The notes under the pieces: model-generated
Seen by the model: only the letters and a program-made list of their open reading frames with translations
Databases searched by the model: none
Told to the model about the DNA's origin: nothing
NCBI GenBank assembly: GCA_019694165.1
Contig: JAIBCL010000001.1
Span: forward strand, 682,001-746,000
Direction: 5' to 3'
Origin: Verrucomicrobiaceae bacterium
GTDB taxonomy: Bacteria > Verrucomicrobiota > Verrucomicrobiia > Verrucomicrobiales > Verrucomicrobiaceae
DNA length: 64,000 bases
Position numbers and translations under genes: made by a program
Shown here: in pieces, positions 17,058 to 26,574 of the stretch
Position numbering within the stretch: the first letter of the stretch is position 1
How the letters are laid out: each line of letters opens with the position of its first letter

Positions 17058-20030
17058 TCACTCATCGCATCCCGCCGGCCATGGCCGGAACACATTCCGT
17101 TCTTCACGCAGCTCCTTCCGCATCTCTCCGGCTGGATCAGCGGCGATGAAGTCGAAGACGCTGCCTTCTCCCATGCCGGTAAAGTTGTTGTCGCGCACGA
17201 CGATGTTTCGCGGCAGCAACGGATAGTCTTTCCGCGCGTAGATGCCGGCGGCGATGCGTTTGTCGCAGTGGTCGAAGCGATTTCGTGTGATGAGGATGTC
17301 GCGGGCGCGGCCATAGCCGCCGAGCTGGTCGGTCTCGCCGAAGATTTCGAGATCGCTGGCCATCAGTGAGACGGGCCAGTTGTAGTAGTCTTTGGGCTTT
17401 CGGAGATTGCGGAAGGTGTTGCCGATCAGGACATGACCGTCGCCTTGCAAACGCACGCCGCCGGTGTTTTCGCGGCCCTGGCCGTCGAAGACATTGTCCT
17501 GCACGAGCACGCGGCGGGAGGTGCGCAGACAAAGGACGCCCTGGCTGGCGATAAAGCGATTCCCACGCACGACGACATCGGATGCCTTGAGCGTGATGAG
17601 TTCATTCTCGCCATCGCAGCGCTCAAACGTGTTTCCTTGGATGAGCGATCCCGTGGGAGCCGCCCGCACGCCGCTCCAGCCGATTTGCAGGACTTCGTAG
17701 CCGTTTTGATCATCGAGATGCGGGCGGTCGATGAAGTGGTTGTTCAGCACATGGAGCTGCTGCGGGCCGTCGAGCGGCAATTCAGCGGCTCCGAGCATCT
17801 GGCCGATGTTTTGCAGCCCGCGAAAGGTGCAGTCCGCCACCGTGTTGCCGCGTCCGCGCAGGCTCATGAGCCACAGATGCAGCTTGGTGCGCTCTTCAGG
17901 ATTCGTGGAGCCGCAGTTCTCGAAGCGCAGTTGGTGGAACAGACAGTGATTGGCCGGTTTGGCCTCGCCATTGCCGACGGCGAAGATGACGGTGCTGTTC
18001 TTCGTCGAATGAACCCCTCGAAACGCGAGGTCATGCACGATGAGATGCTTGCCGTGGAAGCGCACCGTCGATTCGCCGGTGAAAACGACGCTCCCCGGCT
18101 TCTCCGGTCGGATCAAGATCGGCGCGTCCATCGTGCCGTAGCCTTCGAGTGTGAATCGCGCATCCTTCCACTCGCCGCTCGCGAGCACGAGCTGATCGCC
18201 AGGAGCCAGTTTGCCCGATAAACGGCCCACTTCCGCCGCGGAGCGCGCCAGATACGTTTTTCCGCGAAAGAGGCTGCTTTGCAAAAAGTCACCCGCTTCG
18301 AGCTTCGCGAGCCTCGGGTCGATGGGACGCTGCAAATCGAGTCGCAGCCGGTTTTTCATGCCGGCGTCCGCGATGACCTGGGCGAGTTCATCGACGGGTT
18401 TGCTGGCGAGCAGCCGAAACGTGCGCGTCACCGGCTTCGCGGTCTGCACGCGCGGTTCGATGCTGCGGCCCCATTGCCAGGCGGTGACGGTGATCTCGAC
18501 GGGAAATCGCGTGCGTGGAGGCACGGGCGTGAAGTGCAGCGCATCGCCCTCCACTTTCGCAGGACCGGCGACGACGTAAAAGCGCACTTTCATGCCTGAA
18601 CCGGCCCTAGCGATGAGCGGCACGCTTTGGATGCCGGCGATTTGATCGGCGACGGGCTCAAAATCGATTTCTTGTGCCGCACCTTCGCTGTTCGGCACGA
18701 GTTCCAGATAGCCCGGCTGCACCACATCGCGTATCTCAGCCGTGCCGCGATGCCGCAGGGTCACGCAGACCGGTCCCTGCGGCCAGGTGCGATCCAGCGC
18801 GATGCGAAAGCGTCCGCTCTCCACGGGCGCCACCGGGCCGGCGAGCCATTCCACGACCGGCGTGCCGGGTGCCATCGCCAAAGGCTCGCCCACGCCGACA
18901 AAACCCGCCGGAATCTCAGGCAGCAACCCACCACGCACCTCAAACGTGATGCCGTCCTCGCCGGTGACGAGCGGCACGGGTTTCGTGATGCCTTGATGGA
19001 GCATCGGCACGGGTATTCCCGCAACGTCGAGGAAGGTGGGAAGCTGGCTGGAGGCCTTCCAGTTGATCGCCGCCATGCGCTGCGCATCACGCGCCAGCGC
19101 CTCATCGAGATACCAGGGCTTGGTATGTGTTTTGGTCTCGGTGGCGGCGGCATCCGGCAGTGGCAGACCTGCTTCGACACCTGCGTCGATGGTGACAGCG
19201 CGCAGAGGTGCCTCCGGCTCCGCAGGCAGGCGCGCGTTCGTCACGGCAGTGATGTAACCGGCAAAGTGCCGCGCCATCGCCTCCGTGCAGTCAAAGTGGC
19301 CGCTGCCGCCTTCCACGAGCAGGCTCATCGGCCATGTGGGATGCTTCTGGCGCTCGCGCAGCAGCGTGTCGTAGAAAGCGAGGTCCTGCCACTTCGTGCG
19401 GATGTCCTTCTCGTTTTGAAACCACTCCTGCGCCGTGCCCACCGCGACGAGCAGCGGTGTCTCGCGATTTCTGCACAGCGAGAGCGACACGGCGTTCTTG
19501 ATGCAGATGCCCGCGATGCAGCGCTGCGGCGCCGCGTTTAAGAGGTGATACACCATGCGCAGGTGCATCGATTCGCCCATCGGCAGCCATGGCACGCTCG
19601 CCACCTCATCGTAGCCGGAGGTTGCCGCGAGCCCGTCGAGCAACTGCTGCAAAAATGCGACGTGCTTCGCCGAATCATCGAGCGTCTTCACACTCATGAA
19701 CCTCGGCGAGCACCACACGATGCCGAGATCGCCCGCCGCACACGCCGCACGAATCGCCGGATGGCCCACGATCCCGTGCTCGGTCACGTTTTCGCCGAGA
19801 ACGAGCAGTCCACGCAGATGCCCGCACGTCTCGGGAATCCAAAGATGCGCCGTCGTTTTCACCTCATCGCCCGGCGCATACTCCAGCGTGCCGTGCTGCA
19901 TGAACTGAAACACCTGATTCTCCGGCGAGCGCGTCTCTGCGAGTGCGGTGACAGCAAGCAGGCAAATGACAATGAGAAGACGAGTGAGGCGCAGCATGAA
20001 GGACGACGGCATGAAAGCGTCATCGTTCAA
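17058..20030 (-). CDS. Large exported fusion: esterase-like N-terminus and PL6-type beta-helix lyase C-terminus
   Basis: A 990-residue secreted protein with a signal peptide (LLIVICLLAVTALA). Residues 40-260 resemble an alpha/beta hydrolase: GLLVLGENVTEHGI, LGIVWCSP, a possible nucleophile elbow PMGESMH around S154 and a histidine in EGGSGHFDCTE. A beta-sandwich middle (about 290-570) follows. Residues 590-985 are a right-handed parallel beta-helix of the PL6 alginate lyase/chondroitinase B type: SGEWKDARFTLEGYGTMDAPI, FERCDGENELITLKAS, then SQGVLCLR. In PL6 enzymes the catalytic base lies in a G-K motif; here the equivalent stretch reads CTFRGLQNIGQML, so activity is uncertain. It starts 43 bp downstream of the gene at 20074-20865. 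Confidence 0.8.
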   Translation of the reverse strand: MNDDAFMPSSFMLRLTRLLIVICLLAVTALAETRSPENQVFQFMQHGTLEYAPGDEVKTTAHLWIPETCGHLRGLLVLGENVTEHGIVGHPAIRAACAAGDLGIVWCSPRFMSVKTLDDSAKHVAFLQQLLDGLAATSGYDEVASVPWLPMGESMHLRMVYHLLNAAPQRCIAGICIKNAVSLSLCRNRETPLLVAVGTAQEWFQNEKDIRTKWQDLAFYDTLLRERQKHPTWPMSLLVEGGSGHFDCTEAMARHFAGYITAVTNARLPAEPEAPLRAVTIDAGVEAGLPLPDAAATETKTHTKPWYLDEALARDAQRMAAINWKASSQLPTFLDVAGIPVPMLHQGITKPVPLVTGEDGITFEVRGGLLPEIPAGFVGVGEPLAMAPGTPVVEWLAGPVAPVESGRFRIALDRTWPQGPVCVTLRHRGTAEIRDVVQPGYLELVPNSEGAAQEIDFEPVADQIAGIQSVPLIARAGSGMKVRFYVVAGPAKVEGDALHFTPVPPRTRFPVEITVTAWQWGRSIEPRVQTAKPVTRTFRLLASKPVDELAQVIADAGMKNRLRLDLQRPIDPRLAKLEAGDFLQSSLFRGKTYLARSAAEVGRLSGKLAPGDQLVLASGEWKDARFTLEGYGTMDAPILIRPEKPGSVVFTGESTVRFHGKHLIVHDLAFRGVHSTKNSTVIFAVGNGEAKPANHCLFHQLRFENCGSTNPEERTKLHLWLMSLRGRGNTVADCTFRGLQNIGQMLGAAELPLDGPQQLHVLNNHFIDRPHLDDQNGYEVLQIGWSGVRAAPTGSLIQGNTFERCDGENELITLKASDVVVRGNRFIASQGVLCLRTSRRVLVQDNVFDGQGRENTGGVRLQGDGHVLIGNTFRNLRKPKDYYNWPVSLMASDLEIFGETDQLGGYGRARDILITRNRFDHCDKRIAAGIYARKDYPLLPRNIVVRDNNFTGMGEGSVFDFIAADPAGEMRKELREERNVFRPWPAGCDE

Positions 20031-20073
20031 CGCTCGTGCAGCATCCGCTCTACCGTGATGAGGCAGAAATGGC

Positions 20074-20865
20074 TCACCAGAACGCGCGACGCGAGATCGT
20101 CACATCATCCACATAGAGCGTGTGCGCGTGCTCGGTGCTGCCATTGGCGGTGATGCCGACTTCGAGTCGGTCATAGATGGTCCTCGCGGTGGGGAGCGTC
20201 TGGCCATGTGCGTCGATCACCTTTGTGTCGTCCTGCCAGATCTCCATGATGCCGTCGGACTGCTCCGAGAGAAAGAGATGCACGCGAAGGCGCACCCAAC
20301 GATCGAACGGGAACGGCACGGCTTGTTGCGGCGGCTGCCGGAAGATGTTGGAGAAGAACCACTTGCCCAGATCGGAGGCGATCACGTCGCCCTTTTGCAA
20401 ATAGATGCGACGACCGGGCGACTGCCATTTGTGGCTCGATTCGAGGTCCCAAAGGAAGACATGCTCCGCGCTGCTGCCACCCTTGAGCCAAAGCCAGCAC
20501 TCGGACCACACATGATCGCCTTTGACGAAGTGCAGCAGCTCGCGCTCGACGTCGGACTTCGAGGTGATGTCATTGCGTTTCACGCTCGCGAAACACTTCA
20601 ATGACTGCTGTCCTGAGTGTGCCTTCTCGGTGCTGAGGTCGATGGTGTTCCGCTCAGGCACCTGCTGGATGCCATGCCAGCGCGAGAGGTCTTGAGGGAA
20701 CAAATCGCGAAACACCGCAGCCTTCTCAAAGCTATCACGGAAGACGAATGCGCTCTCATTGCGCGCTGGAATTGGTTCAAACCAATCCATTCTGACTGCC
20801 AGCAATCCAGCAAGCGTCGCTACCGTGAGAAGAACGACGCTAAGCAAGATGCGCTTGAGTTTCAT
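20074..20865 (-). CDS. Membrane-anchored lectin/polysaccharide-lyase-like jelly-roll protein
   Basis: A 263-residue protein with one N-terminal hydrophobic segment (ILLSVVLLTVATLAGLLAV) serving as anchor or signal. The body fits a heparinase-like/concanavalin jelly roll: DSFEKAAVFRDLF, HSGQQSLKCFAS, WSECWLWLKGG, FDRWVRLRVHLFLSEQSDGIMEIWQDD and TLYVDDVTISRR at the end. Proteins of this type bind or cleave polysaccharides; no catalytic residue can be named. It lies between a sulfatase and the PL6-like fusion in the same orientation, consistent with a shared polysaccharide target. Confidence 0.6.
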   Translation of the reverse strand: MKLKRILLSVVLLTVATLAGLLAVRMDWFEPIPARNESAFVFRDSFEKAAVFRDLFPQDLSRWHGIQQVPERNTIDLSTEKAHSGQQSLKCFASVKRNDITSKSDVERELLHFVKGDHVWSECWLWLKGGSSAEHVFLWDLESSHKWQSPGRRIYLQKGDVIASDLGKWFFSNIFRQPPQQAVPFPFDRWVRLRVHLFLSEQSDGIMEIWQDDTKVIDAHGQTLPTARTIYDRLEVGITANGSTEHAHTLYVDDVTISRRAFW

Positions 20866-20889
20866 GAGGAAGTAGTGGTTCGCCGAGGA

Positions 20890-22710
20890 CTACTTCACCT
20901 TCACCGGCTCGCTTTGCAGATACTGCGGAGTCGTTTTGAAGTCCTCGCCAACGAAGGCCGCGAACTTCACGTTCTTGCCGGCGACATCCGCAGGCACGGC
21001 GAAGGTCACCGATGCTTCGCCTTCGCCTTTGGCCTTCACCACCTTGCGTTCGATGCGGTCTTTGCCCGCACCTCGCAGCAGAGTGACGGTGATGGCTTGC
21101 TCCTTGTCTGTGTCGGCAAAGTGATGCTCGATGCGCAGCGTGACGTTTTGTGATGCGGTGATGTTCTCGGGCAAAGTCATGCTGATGAGCTTGGCTTTGC
21201 CGCCTTTGCCCTGTGGCTTCGCTGGAGCTTCAGCGGCGGCCGTCTTGCCCTTCGCGGCTTTGCCTTCCTTTGGCCCGCGCACATACTCATTGATGAGCTT
21301 CTCCTTCGCGGCAGCGAGGATCTCAGGTTTGTCGAGATGGGCGAAGGCTTCCGCCAGCGGATCGCCGGTGCGCTGCATGAGCGCGAGCAGTTCGGCGCGT
21401 AGCTGCGCGATCTCGGCCTGACGCGAGGTGTCGGCGATGAGGTTGTTCCGCTCGAAGCGGTCGCTGCTCATGTCGTAAAACTCCTCGGGCTGGCGGTAGA
21501 GGTAGTAGTCGGTGCGCGCCCTGATGTCGGGGTTCGTGGGCGCGGCTTCGAGCATGGCCTTCCAGGTGAGGCCGCTCATGTTCTCCGCCTGATACTTCAT
21601 CTTGCCATCGCTCCACGCGTTCCAGATGTAGGATCGGTCCTTCGTGCGGATGCAGCGCATGAGCAGCCAGTTGCGACCTGCGGACTGATTGTAGAACGTG
21701 AACACGCGATCCCAGCCGTCCATGTGCTGGCCTTTGATCGCGGGCAAAAAGGAGCGGCCATCAATTCCTGGCAGCGCGGGCAGTCCAGTCGCCTCCAAAA
21801 GCGTGGGCGTGAAGTCGAGCGTGGATACCAGATGATCGCGATCCACACCGCCGGGCTTGATCGTGCCGGGCCAGCGGAAGATCAACGCGCCGCGCGAACT
21901 GTTCTCGTAGTTGTTCGACTTCCCATACGGGAACGACATGCCGTGGTCGCCGCCGTAGAACATGACGAGCGTATTGTCCTCCAGGCCCTCGTCCTTCAGC
22001 GCCTTCAGCACCGCACCCACGCAATCATCCAGGCGTCGCACACTGGTGTAATACTGCGCCATCTCGCGCCGCACCTCGGGCAGATCGTCGAGGAAGCCGG
22101 GCACGCCATTGATTTCCTCCGGCCTGATCCAGCGGCTCGGCTGATCACCGCCCGCAAGATCGTCTGGCCCCTTCGCACCGATGAACGGATGATGCGGATC
22201 GGTGCAGTTCACATGATGGAAGAAGGGCTTCTTCTGCTCCTTCGCCATCGTGAGGAACTTGTGCGTCGCCTTCGCGATCTCCGCAGGCGAGCGCGTGATG
22301 CGCGTCTCTTCGTAGTCCACGCAGAACTTCTCCGCCGGCTGGTAGTGCGGGTTCTTGCCGAACATCGAGATGAGATAGCCCGCGTCGTGAAGCTGCTGGT
22401 TCAGTGTCCGCACCTCATCCTTCAAAGGGAAGAAGCCCATCGCGCCATTGCGATGCGGATACATCCCCGTGTGCATGATCTCGCGCACCGGTTGGCACAC
22501 CGCGACGGTCGAGTAGGCGTAGTGAAACCGCATGCCATCTGCCGCGAGCTTGTCCAGGTTCGGCGTAAGGTCAGGAATCGCGCAGCCATAGCAACCGGCG
22601 GAGTCGTGATTCATGTCGTCCGCCGTGATGAAGACGACGTTCAGCGGGGCCGAGAATGACGAATGTAAAATGACGAATGACGAAAGGAGAGGGAGGACGA
22701 GGGAACGCAT
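20890..22710 (-). CDS. Secreted sulfatase with C-terminal beta domain and atypical formylglycine motif
   Basis: A 606-residue sulfatase. The start at 22710 gives the signal peptide MRSLVLPLLSSFVILHSSF; the reading frame stays open far upstream but that part is antisense shadow of the neighbouring gene. The first strand is NVVFITADDMNHDSAG, the nucleophile motif is CQPVR at 72-76 followed by EIMHTG, and the second metal site is FYGGDHGMSFPYGK. The fourth motif position is normally S, T or A and here is V. A Lys/Ala/Gly-rich linker near residue 490 joins a C-terminal beta-sandwich. A proline-type CxPxR core remains, so it may still be matured. Confidence 0.88.
   Translation of the reverse strand: MRSLVLPLLSSFVILHSSFSAPLNVVFITADDMNHDSAGCYGCAIPDLTPNLDKLAADGMRFHYAYSTVAVCQPVREIMHTGMYPHRNGAMGFFPLKDEVRTLNQQLHDAGYLISMFGKNPHYQPAEKFCVDYEETRITRSPAEIAKATHKFLTMAKEQKKPFFHHVNCTDPHHPFIGAKGPDDLAGGDQPSRWIRPEEINGVPGFLDDLPEVRREMAQYYTSVRRLDDCVGAVLKALKDEGLEDNTLVMFYGGDHGMSFPYGKSNNYENSSRGALIFRWPGTIKPGGVDRDHLVSTLDFTPTLLEATGLPALPGIDGRSFLPAIKGQHMDGWDRVFTFYNQSAGRNWLLMRCIRTKDRSYIWNAWSDGKMKYQAENMSGLTWKAMLEAAPTNPDIRARTDYYLYRQPEEFYDMSSDRFERNNLIADTSRQAEIAQLRAELLALMQRTGDPLAEAFAHLDKPEILAAAKEKLINEYVRGPKEGKAAKGKTAAAEAPAKPQGKGGKAKLISMTLPENITASQNVTLRIEHHFADTDKEQAITVTLLRGAGKDRIERKVVKAKGEGEASVTFAVPADVAGKNVKFAAFVGEDFKTTPQYLQSEPVKVK
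22654..22684. repeat. GAATGACGAA repeat within a signal-peptide coding region
   Basis: Two copies of the decamer GAATGACGAA (22654-22663 and 22675-22684), antisense to the sulfatase signal peptide SSFVILHSSF. The same decamer recurs in the equivalent place in other exported-protein genes of this window. Confidence 0.75.
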
Positions 22711-22736
22711 GAGTCGATTGAGCTTGGTTGACCAGA

Positions 22737-25700
22737 TCACTTCTTGAACATCCCACCCTTCGCATCGCCGCCGGAGAGCAGATAAGCCACTAGGTCGAGG
22801 ACTTCGTTGGGGTTCATGCTGTTGATCAGGCCGGGCGGCATGAGCGAGACGGGTGAGACCTTGCGGCTCTTGATGGTGTCGTTGCGCAGTTCGGTGATTT
22901 CGCCGGGGGCAGCGGGGTTGGTGGCGACTTGGAGGATGCCGCCTTCTTCGTTGTTCACGCGGCCGATGATGGTGGTGCCGTTCTTGAGTTCGAGGATGCT
23001 GCTTTCGTATTGATCGGAGATGACCTTGCTGGGGTCGATGATGTTCTCGAGCAAGTCGCGCAGTGTGTAGCGGTTGGCCGCGCCGGTGAGGTCGGGGCCG
23101 ACTCCGCCGCCCTCGTTGCCGAGTCGATGACAGGCCTGGCACGCAGAGGCGATGAAGAGTTCGCGTCCGCGCTGGAAGTCGCGTTGCTTGAGCCCGTCCT
23201 TCGCTAAGGCGACGACCTCGTCGATGCTGTAGTTCCTGCCGGGGCCTTTCGGTGGCTTGATCGACTCGGGCTTGATGGCGAGCGTCTTCGGCGTGCCGAG
23301 TTGGTCGAGATTCTTGCGTTCGGCGGCGTCGGTCACCACGTTGGCGAGCGCGTCCTTGCGCATGGTGTCGATGAAGCCGCGGAATTGATTGCCGCCAAGC
23401 CACGGGCCGGTGCTGCCGAACCACTGGAACAACTGCTTCCGCAGCTCAGGCGTCCATCCGTTCTTCGCCACGCGCAGCGCGTAGGCATAGGCGATCTGCT
23501 GCGTGTTCGGTCGCGCGGAGCCGCTACGCAGGAAGTTCGGGCCGTAGCGATCATTGCGCGCGATGCGTTCCGCGGAGATCCACGAGATGGGATCGTCCTT
23601 CGCAGTCGCGAGGAGCTTCATCGTCTTCGGCACGGCGTTCGATGAACCGAGCGCGATGAGCGTGCGCGAGAGTTCGCGATTCAAGTCATTCGTCTTCGCG
23701 GGATAGACGGCGTCGAGTTGCGCGATGCTCTTCGCGAGCGCGTCGCCTTCGGGCACGCCGTTGCGTGCGATGGTGAGTTCGTAGGCACGGATGAGCGCGA
23801 GTTGTTGCGCTTTATTCAGCTTCGCAAAGTCGAGTCGCTGGAGAATTGCGAGCACGTCGTTCTGATGTTCCTTCCCACCCATGCGTGCGAGCGCGACGGC
23901 GGACTCGAGTGCTGCCCAAGGTTCGGTTTGTTTCAAAGCACGCGCGGCCCAGAGCTTCGCTGGCTGACGCTCGATCGCGACACGCGCGGCGTAGCGCACG
24001 AGACGATCCGCGTGACCGAGATGCGGCCACGCCTTGTCGATGGCCTCGGGGCCGGTGCCTTCATCGTGCAAGCGCTCGAGTTCGACGCGCAGCTTGTGCT
24101 CGGGTGTCTCGGCGAGATCGGGAGCAGGCGCGGTGCTTTCTTTGCCAACGTAAGTCACGCGATACACGGCCGACTGCGTGCGACGGCCGCCGATGGCGAA
24201 ATACATCGCCTTGTCCTTGCCGATGACGACATCGGTGAGCGGCAATGGTTTGCCCGTGACGAACTCTTCGAGCTTCGCTTCGTAGCCAGCTCCGTGCGGT
24301 TTCAGCTGCACCGCGTAGAGCGTGCCGTAGGTCCAGTCGCAGGCATAAATGCAGTTCTGATACTTCGCGGGAAACGCCGCCGCGAGTCCTGACACGACAC
24401 CCGTCGGGCAACCCGGTCCCACTTCGACAAGCGGCGGCACCACATCGGGGCAGTAGCTGAGCAGCTTGCCCGATGATTCGCGGAAACCATAGTCGCCGCC
24501 GCTCACCACATGATAGATGCGCGTGGGCCGATACCACGGCGTGCCTGCGTCCCACTCCATGTCGCTGTCATAGGTGAAGAGATCGCCGAGTGCATTGAAG
24601 GCGATGTCGAAGTGATTGCGCATCCCCGCATTGATCATCTCCACGCGACCGCCATCGGGTGAGACCTTCAGCGTGAAGGCGTGAGGCTCGGTGTCGGACA
24701 TCTCGGCACCTTTCGACGTGCGCGGCACGACTTGATCATCGGCAAAGGGTCGCGCGAGCCGCGTGTGCTCCAGCGGGCTGGGCTGCGTGGTGCCATTGCC
24801 GCAGGCGATGTAGATGCTTTTGCCATCGGGCGAGAGCGTGAGCGAGTGATTGCCATGCTCGCCCGTGCCGCGAATCTCGCGGAGGTAAGTCTTCTCCTCG
24901 AACTGATCGGTGCTCTTGTTGTAGCTGAAGCGATACAACCCAGGCGGATTCGGCTTCTCGTTCACCATCACGTAGAGGCTGTCGAAGGCATACAGCAGAC
25001 CATGCGCGCCGCTGATCTCAGCTGTGAGCTTCTCCACCTTCGCCAGTTCCTTGCTGTTCAACGCGGGTGGCGTGAGACGATACAAGCCGCCGTATTGATC
25101 GCTCGTGATGAGCCGACCACGATCATCGACGGTCATGCTCACCCACGAGCCTTCGTCGGCCTTCGCGACCTTGTGAATCAACTCGACCTTGAAGCCCGGC
25201 AACGTCTTGATGTCGCTCGGCTGGATGACTTCATCGGAGGTGGACTGCGAGGCTTTGCGCTTGTCGGCTTGTGCTCTGTCGAAGATCTCGCCATACGGCC
25301 TCTTTCCATACTCGTTCACCACCTTCGCGGGCTTCCAATCATCCGTGCCTGGAGCTGCCGCAAGCCATGAGGCATCGGTGAAAAGGCTGCGCTCGCTGCC
25401 ATCGGCGAACTTCACATCCAGCACCGCGATGAAACCCGCCGCGCTGCCCTTGTTCGTCGCTTCCGCGCGCAGCTCGTTCTTTCCGGCACGCAGCTTCTTC
25501 GTCACGTTCGACTGCGTGGGCCGCTGCCAGTCGGGATTCGTCAGCACCGATTCGCCATTGAGGAACACTTCTGCGCCATTGTCGCAGGTCACGCGCAGCA
25601 CCGCTTCCTTCACCTTCGCATCGCCAAGATCGAACTCCTTCTTCAACCGCGCCGCGCTCTTCGACTCGGGCGAATCGCTCCACAGCCACTTCCATTCCGG

Positions 25701-26510
25701 TGAACCCGATCGCGGAGTCGCAGGCGTCGCGTCCGCCGACTTCGGAGCTTCTTGCTTCGGCTTGCCTTTGTCCTTCGACTTCGGCGCTGCCTTCTCGACC
25801 GGCTTGGCATTCGCGATCAGACTCTTATCAAACGAAGGCACCCGCGCATCCGGCAGCTCTTTGAGCATCACGTCCTTGATCTGCACCGTCATCGCCGGAC
25901 CGCGATGCAATTGAAACGCGAGGATCCCTTCGAGCAGTTGCGTCTTCACGCCGAAGTCGAGCAGGTCGATGGTCATCTTCCCGTCGATCTTGTGCACCAG
26001 ATGATTCCCCTGCGCGATGATCGTGTAGTCGTGCCATTCCGCGATGTCCACCGCCACCGGCTCACGCTGTGCTGTCTGCCACTTCTTCCCCTCGGGATCA
26101 ATCACCACGCTCTGTCCATTCTGCACAAGCACACCGCCCCACTTCTCGCCATAGACCATGCCGTTGTTCGGCGCTGCGGGATGAATGTCACACTGATACC
26201 CACCGACCGACCACTTGCCCACTTCCGGAAACTCACGGCTCCGATACTGAATCCCCGTGTTGTTGCCGCTCTGCTTGATCTTCGCGCGCAATTCAAAGTT
26301 CTTCAGCACACCGCCACGCCAGATGAGGAACTGATTGTAGCCCAGCGACTCCGGCCCCTTCGTCTTCCCCGTCAGCGCGCCATCTTCGACGGACCACAGC
26401 TCCGGATTGCCATCCCAACCGGTGAGGTCCTTGCCGTTGAAGAGTGGACGAAAGCCCTCCTCCGCGTGAAGCAGCGTGACGAGTGAGAACAAAGCGATGA
26501 GTGATTTCAT
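22737..26510 (-). CDS. DUF1080 / beta-propeller dehydrogenase-like / HEAT / PVC-type cytochrome c fusion
   Basis: A 1257-residue exported protein. The start at 26510 gives the signal peptide MKSLIALFSLVTLLHA. Order: DUF1080 sandwich (about 18-225, opening FRPLFNGKDLTGWDG), a Lys/Pro/Ala linker, a galactose-binding-like sandwich (about 285-425), a PVC-type sorbosone-dehydrogenase-like propeller (about 440-860: LPGFKVELIHK, DDRGRLITSDQYGG, GVVSGLAAAFP), HEAT-like helices, then a haem c domain with CQACH at 1124-1128 and the family ending VSLMPPGLINSMNPNEVLDLVAYLLSGG. Such proteins are thought to oxidise sugars in the periplasm and pass electrons to the haem. Carrying a DUF1080 in the same chain suggests oxidation coupled to keto-glycoside cleavage (inference). 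Confidence 0.92.
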   Translation of the reverse strand: MKSLIALFSLVTLLHAEEGFRPLFNGKDLTGWDGNPELWSVEDGALTGKTKGPESLGYNQFLIWRGGVLKNFELRAKIKQSGNNTGIQYRSREFPEVGKWSVGGYQCDIHPAAPNNGMVYGEKWGGVLVQNGQSVVIDPEGKKWQTAQREPVAVDIAEWHDYTIIAQGNHLVHKIDGKMTIDLLDFGVKTQLLEGILAFQLHRGPAMTVQIKDVMLKELPDARVPSFDKSLIANAKPVEKAAPKSKDKGKPKQEAPKSADATPATPRSGSPEWKWLWSDSPESKSAARLKKEFDLGDAKVKEAVLRVTCDNGAEVFLNGESVLTNPDWQRPTQSNVTKKLRAGKNELRAEATNKGSAAGFIAVLDVKFADGSERSLFTDASWLAAAPGTDDWKPAKVVNEYGKRPYGEIFDRAQADKRKASQSTSDEVIQPSDIKTLPGFKVELIHKVAKADEGSWVSMTVDDRGRLITSDQYGGLYRLTPPALNSKELAKVEKLTAEISGAHGLLYAFDSLYVMVNEKPNPPGLYRFSYNKSTDQFEEKTYLREIRGTGEHGNHSLTLSPDGKSIYIACGNGTTQPSPLEHTRLARPFADDQVVPRTSKGAEMSDTEPHAFTLKVSPDGGRVEMINAGMRNHFDIAFNALGDLFTYDSDMEWDAGTPWYRPTRIYHVVSGGDYGFRESSGKLLSYCPDVVPPLVEVGPGCPTGVVSGLAAAFPAKYQNCIYACDWTYGTLYAVQLKPHGAGYEAKLEEFVTGKPLPLTDVVIGKDKAMYFAIGGRRTQSAVYRVTYVGKESTAPAPDLAETPEHKLRVELERLHDEGTGPEAIDKAWPHLGHADRLVRYAARVAIERQPAKLWAARALKQTEPWAALESAVALARMGGKEHQNDVLAILQRLDFAKLNKAQQLALIRAYELTIARNGVPEGDALAKSIAQLDAVYPAKTNDLNRELSRTLIALGSSNAVPKTMKLLATAKDDPISWISAERIARNDRYGPNFLRSGSARPNTQQIAYAYALRVAKNGWTPELRKQLFQWFGSTGPWLGGNQFRGFIDTMRKDALANVVTDAAERKNLDQLGTPKTLAIKPESIKPPKGPGRNYSIDEVVALAKDGLKQRDFQRGRELFIASACQACHRLGNEGGGVGPDLTGAANRYTLRDLLENIIDPSKVISDQYESSILELKNGTTIIGRVNNEEGGILQVATNPAAPGEITELRNDTIKSRKVSPVSLMPPGLINSMNPNEVLDLVAYLLSGGDAKGGMFKK

Positions 26511-26574
26511 AGGTGGAGATGAGCGCGTCGTTAACGTGAGTAAAGCGTGGATGTTCTGGTGGAATGGGTCGGCA

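Noticed and set aside
22711-23424. N-terminal extension of the sulfatase frame to 844 codons
   Set aside because: The extra residues are Arg/His/Pro-rich, lie within the large cytochrome fusion, and precede a normal signal peptide.
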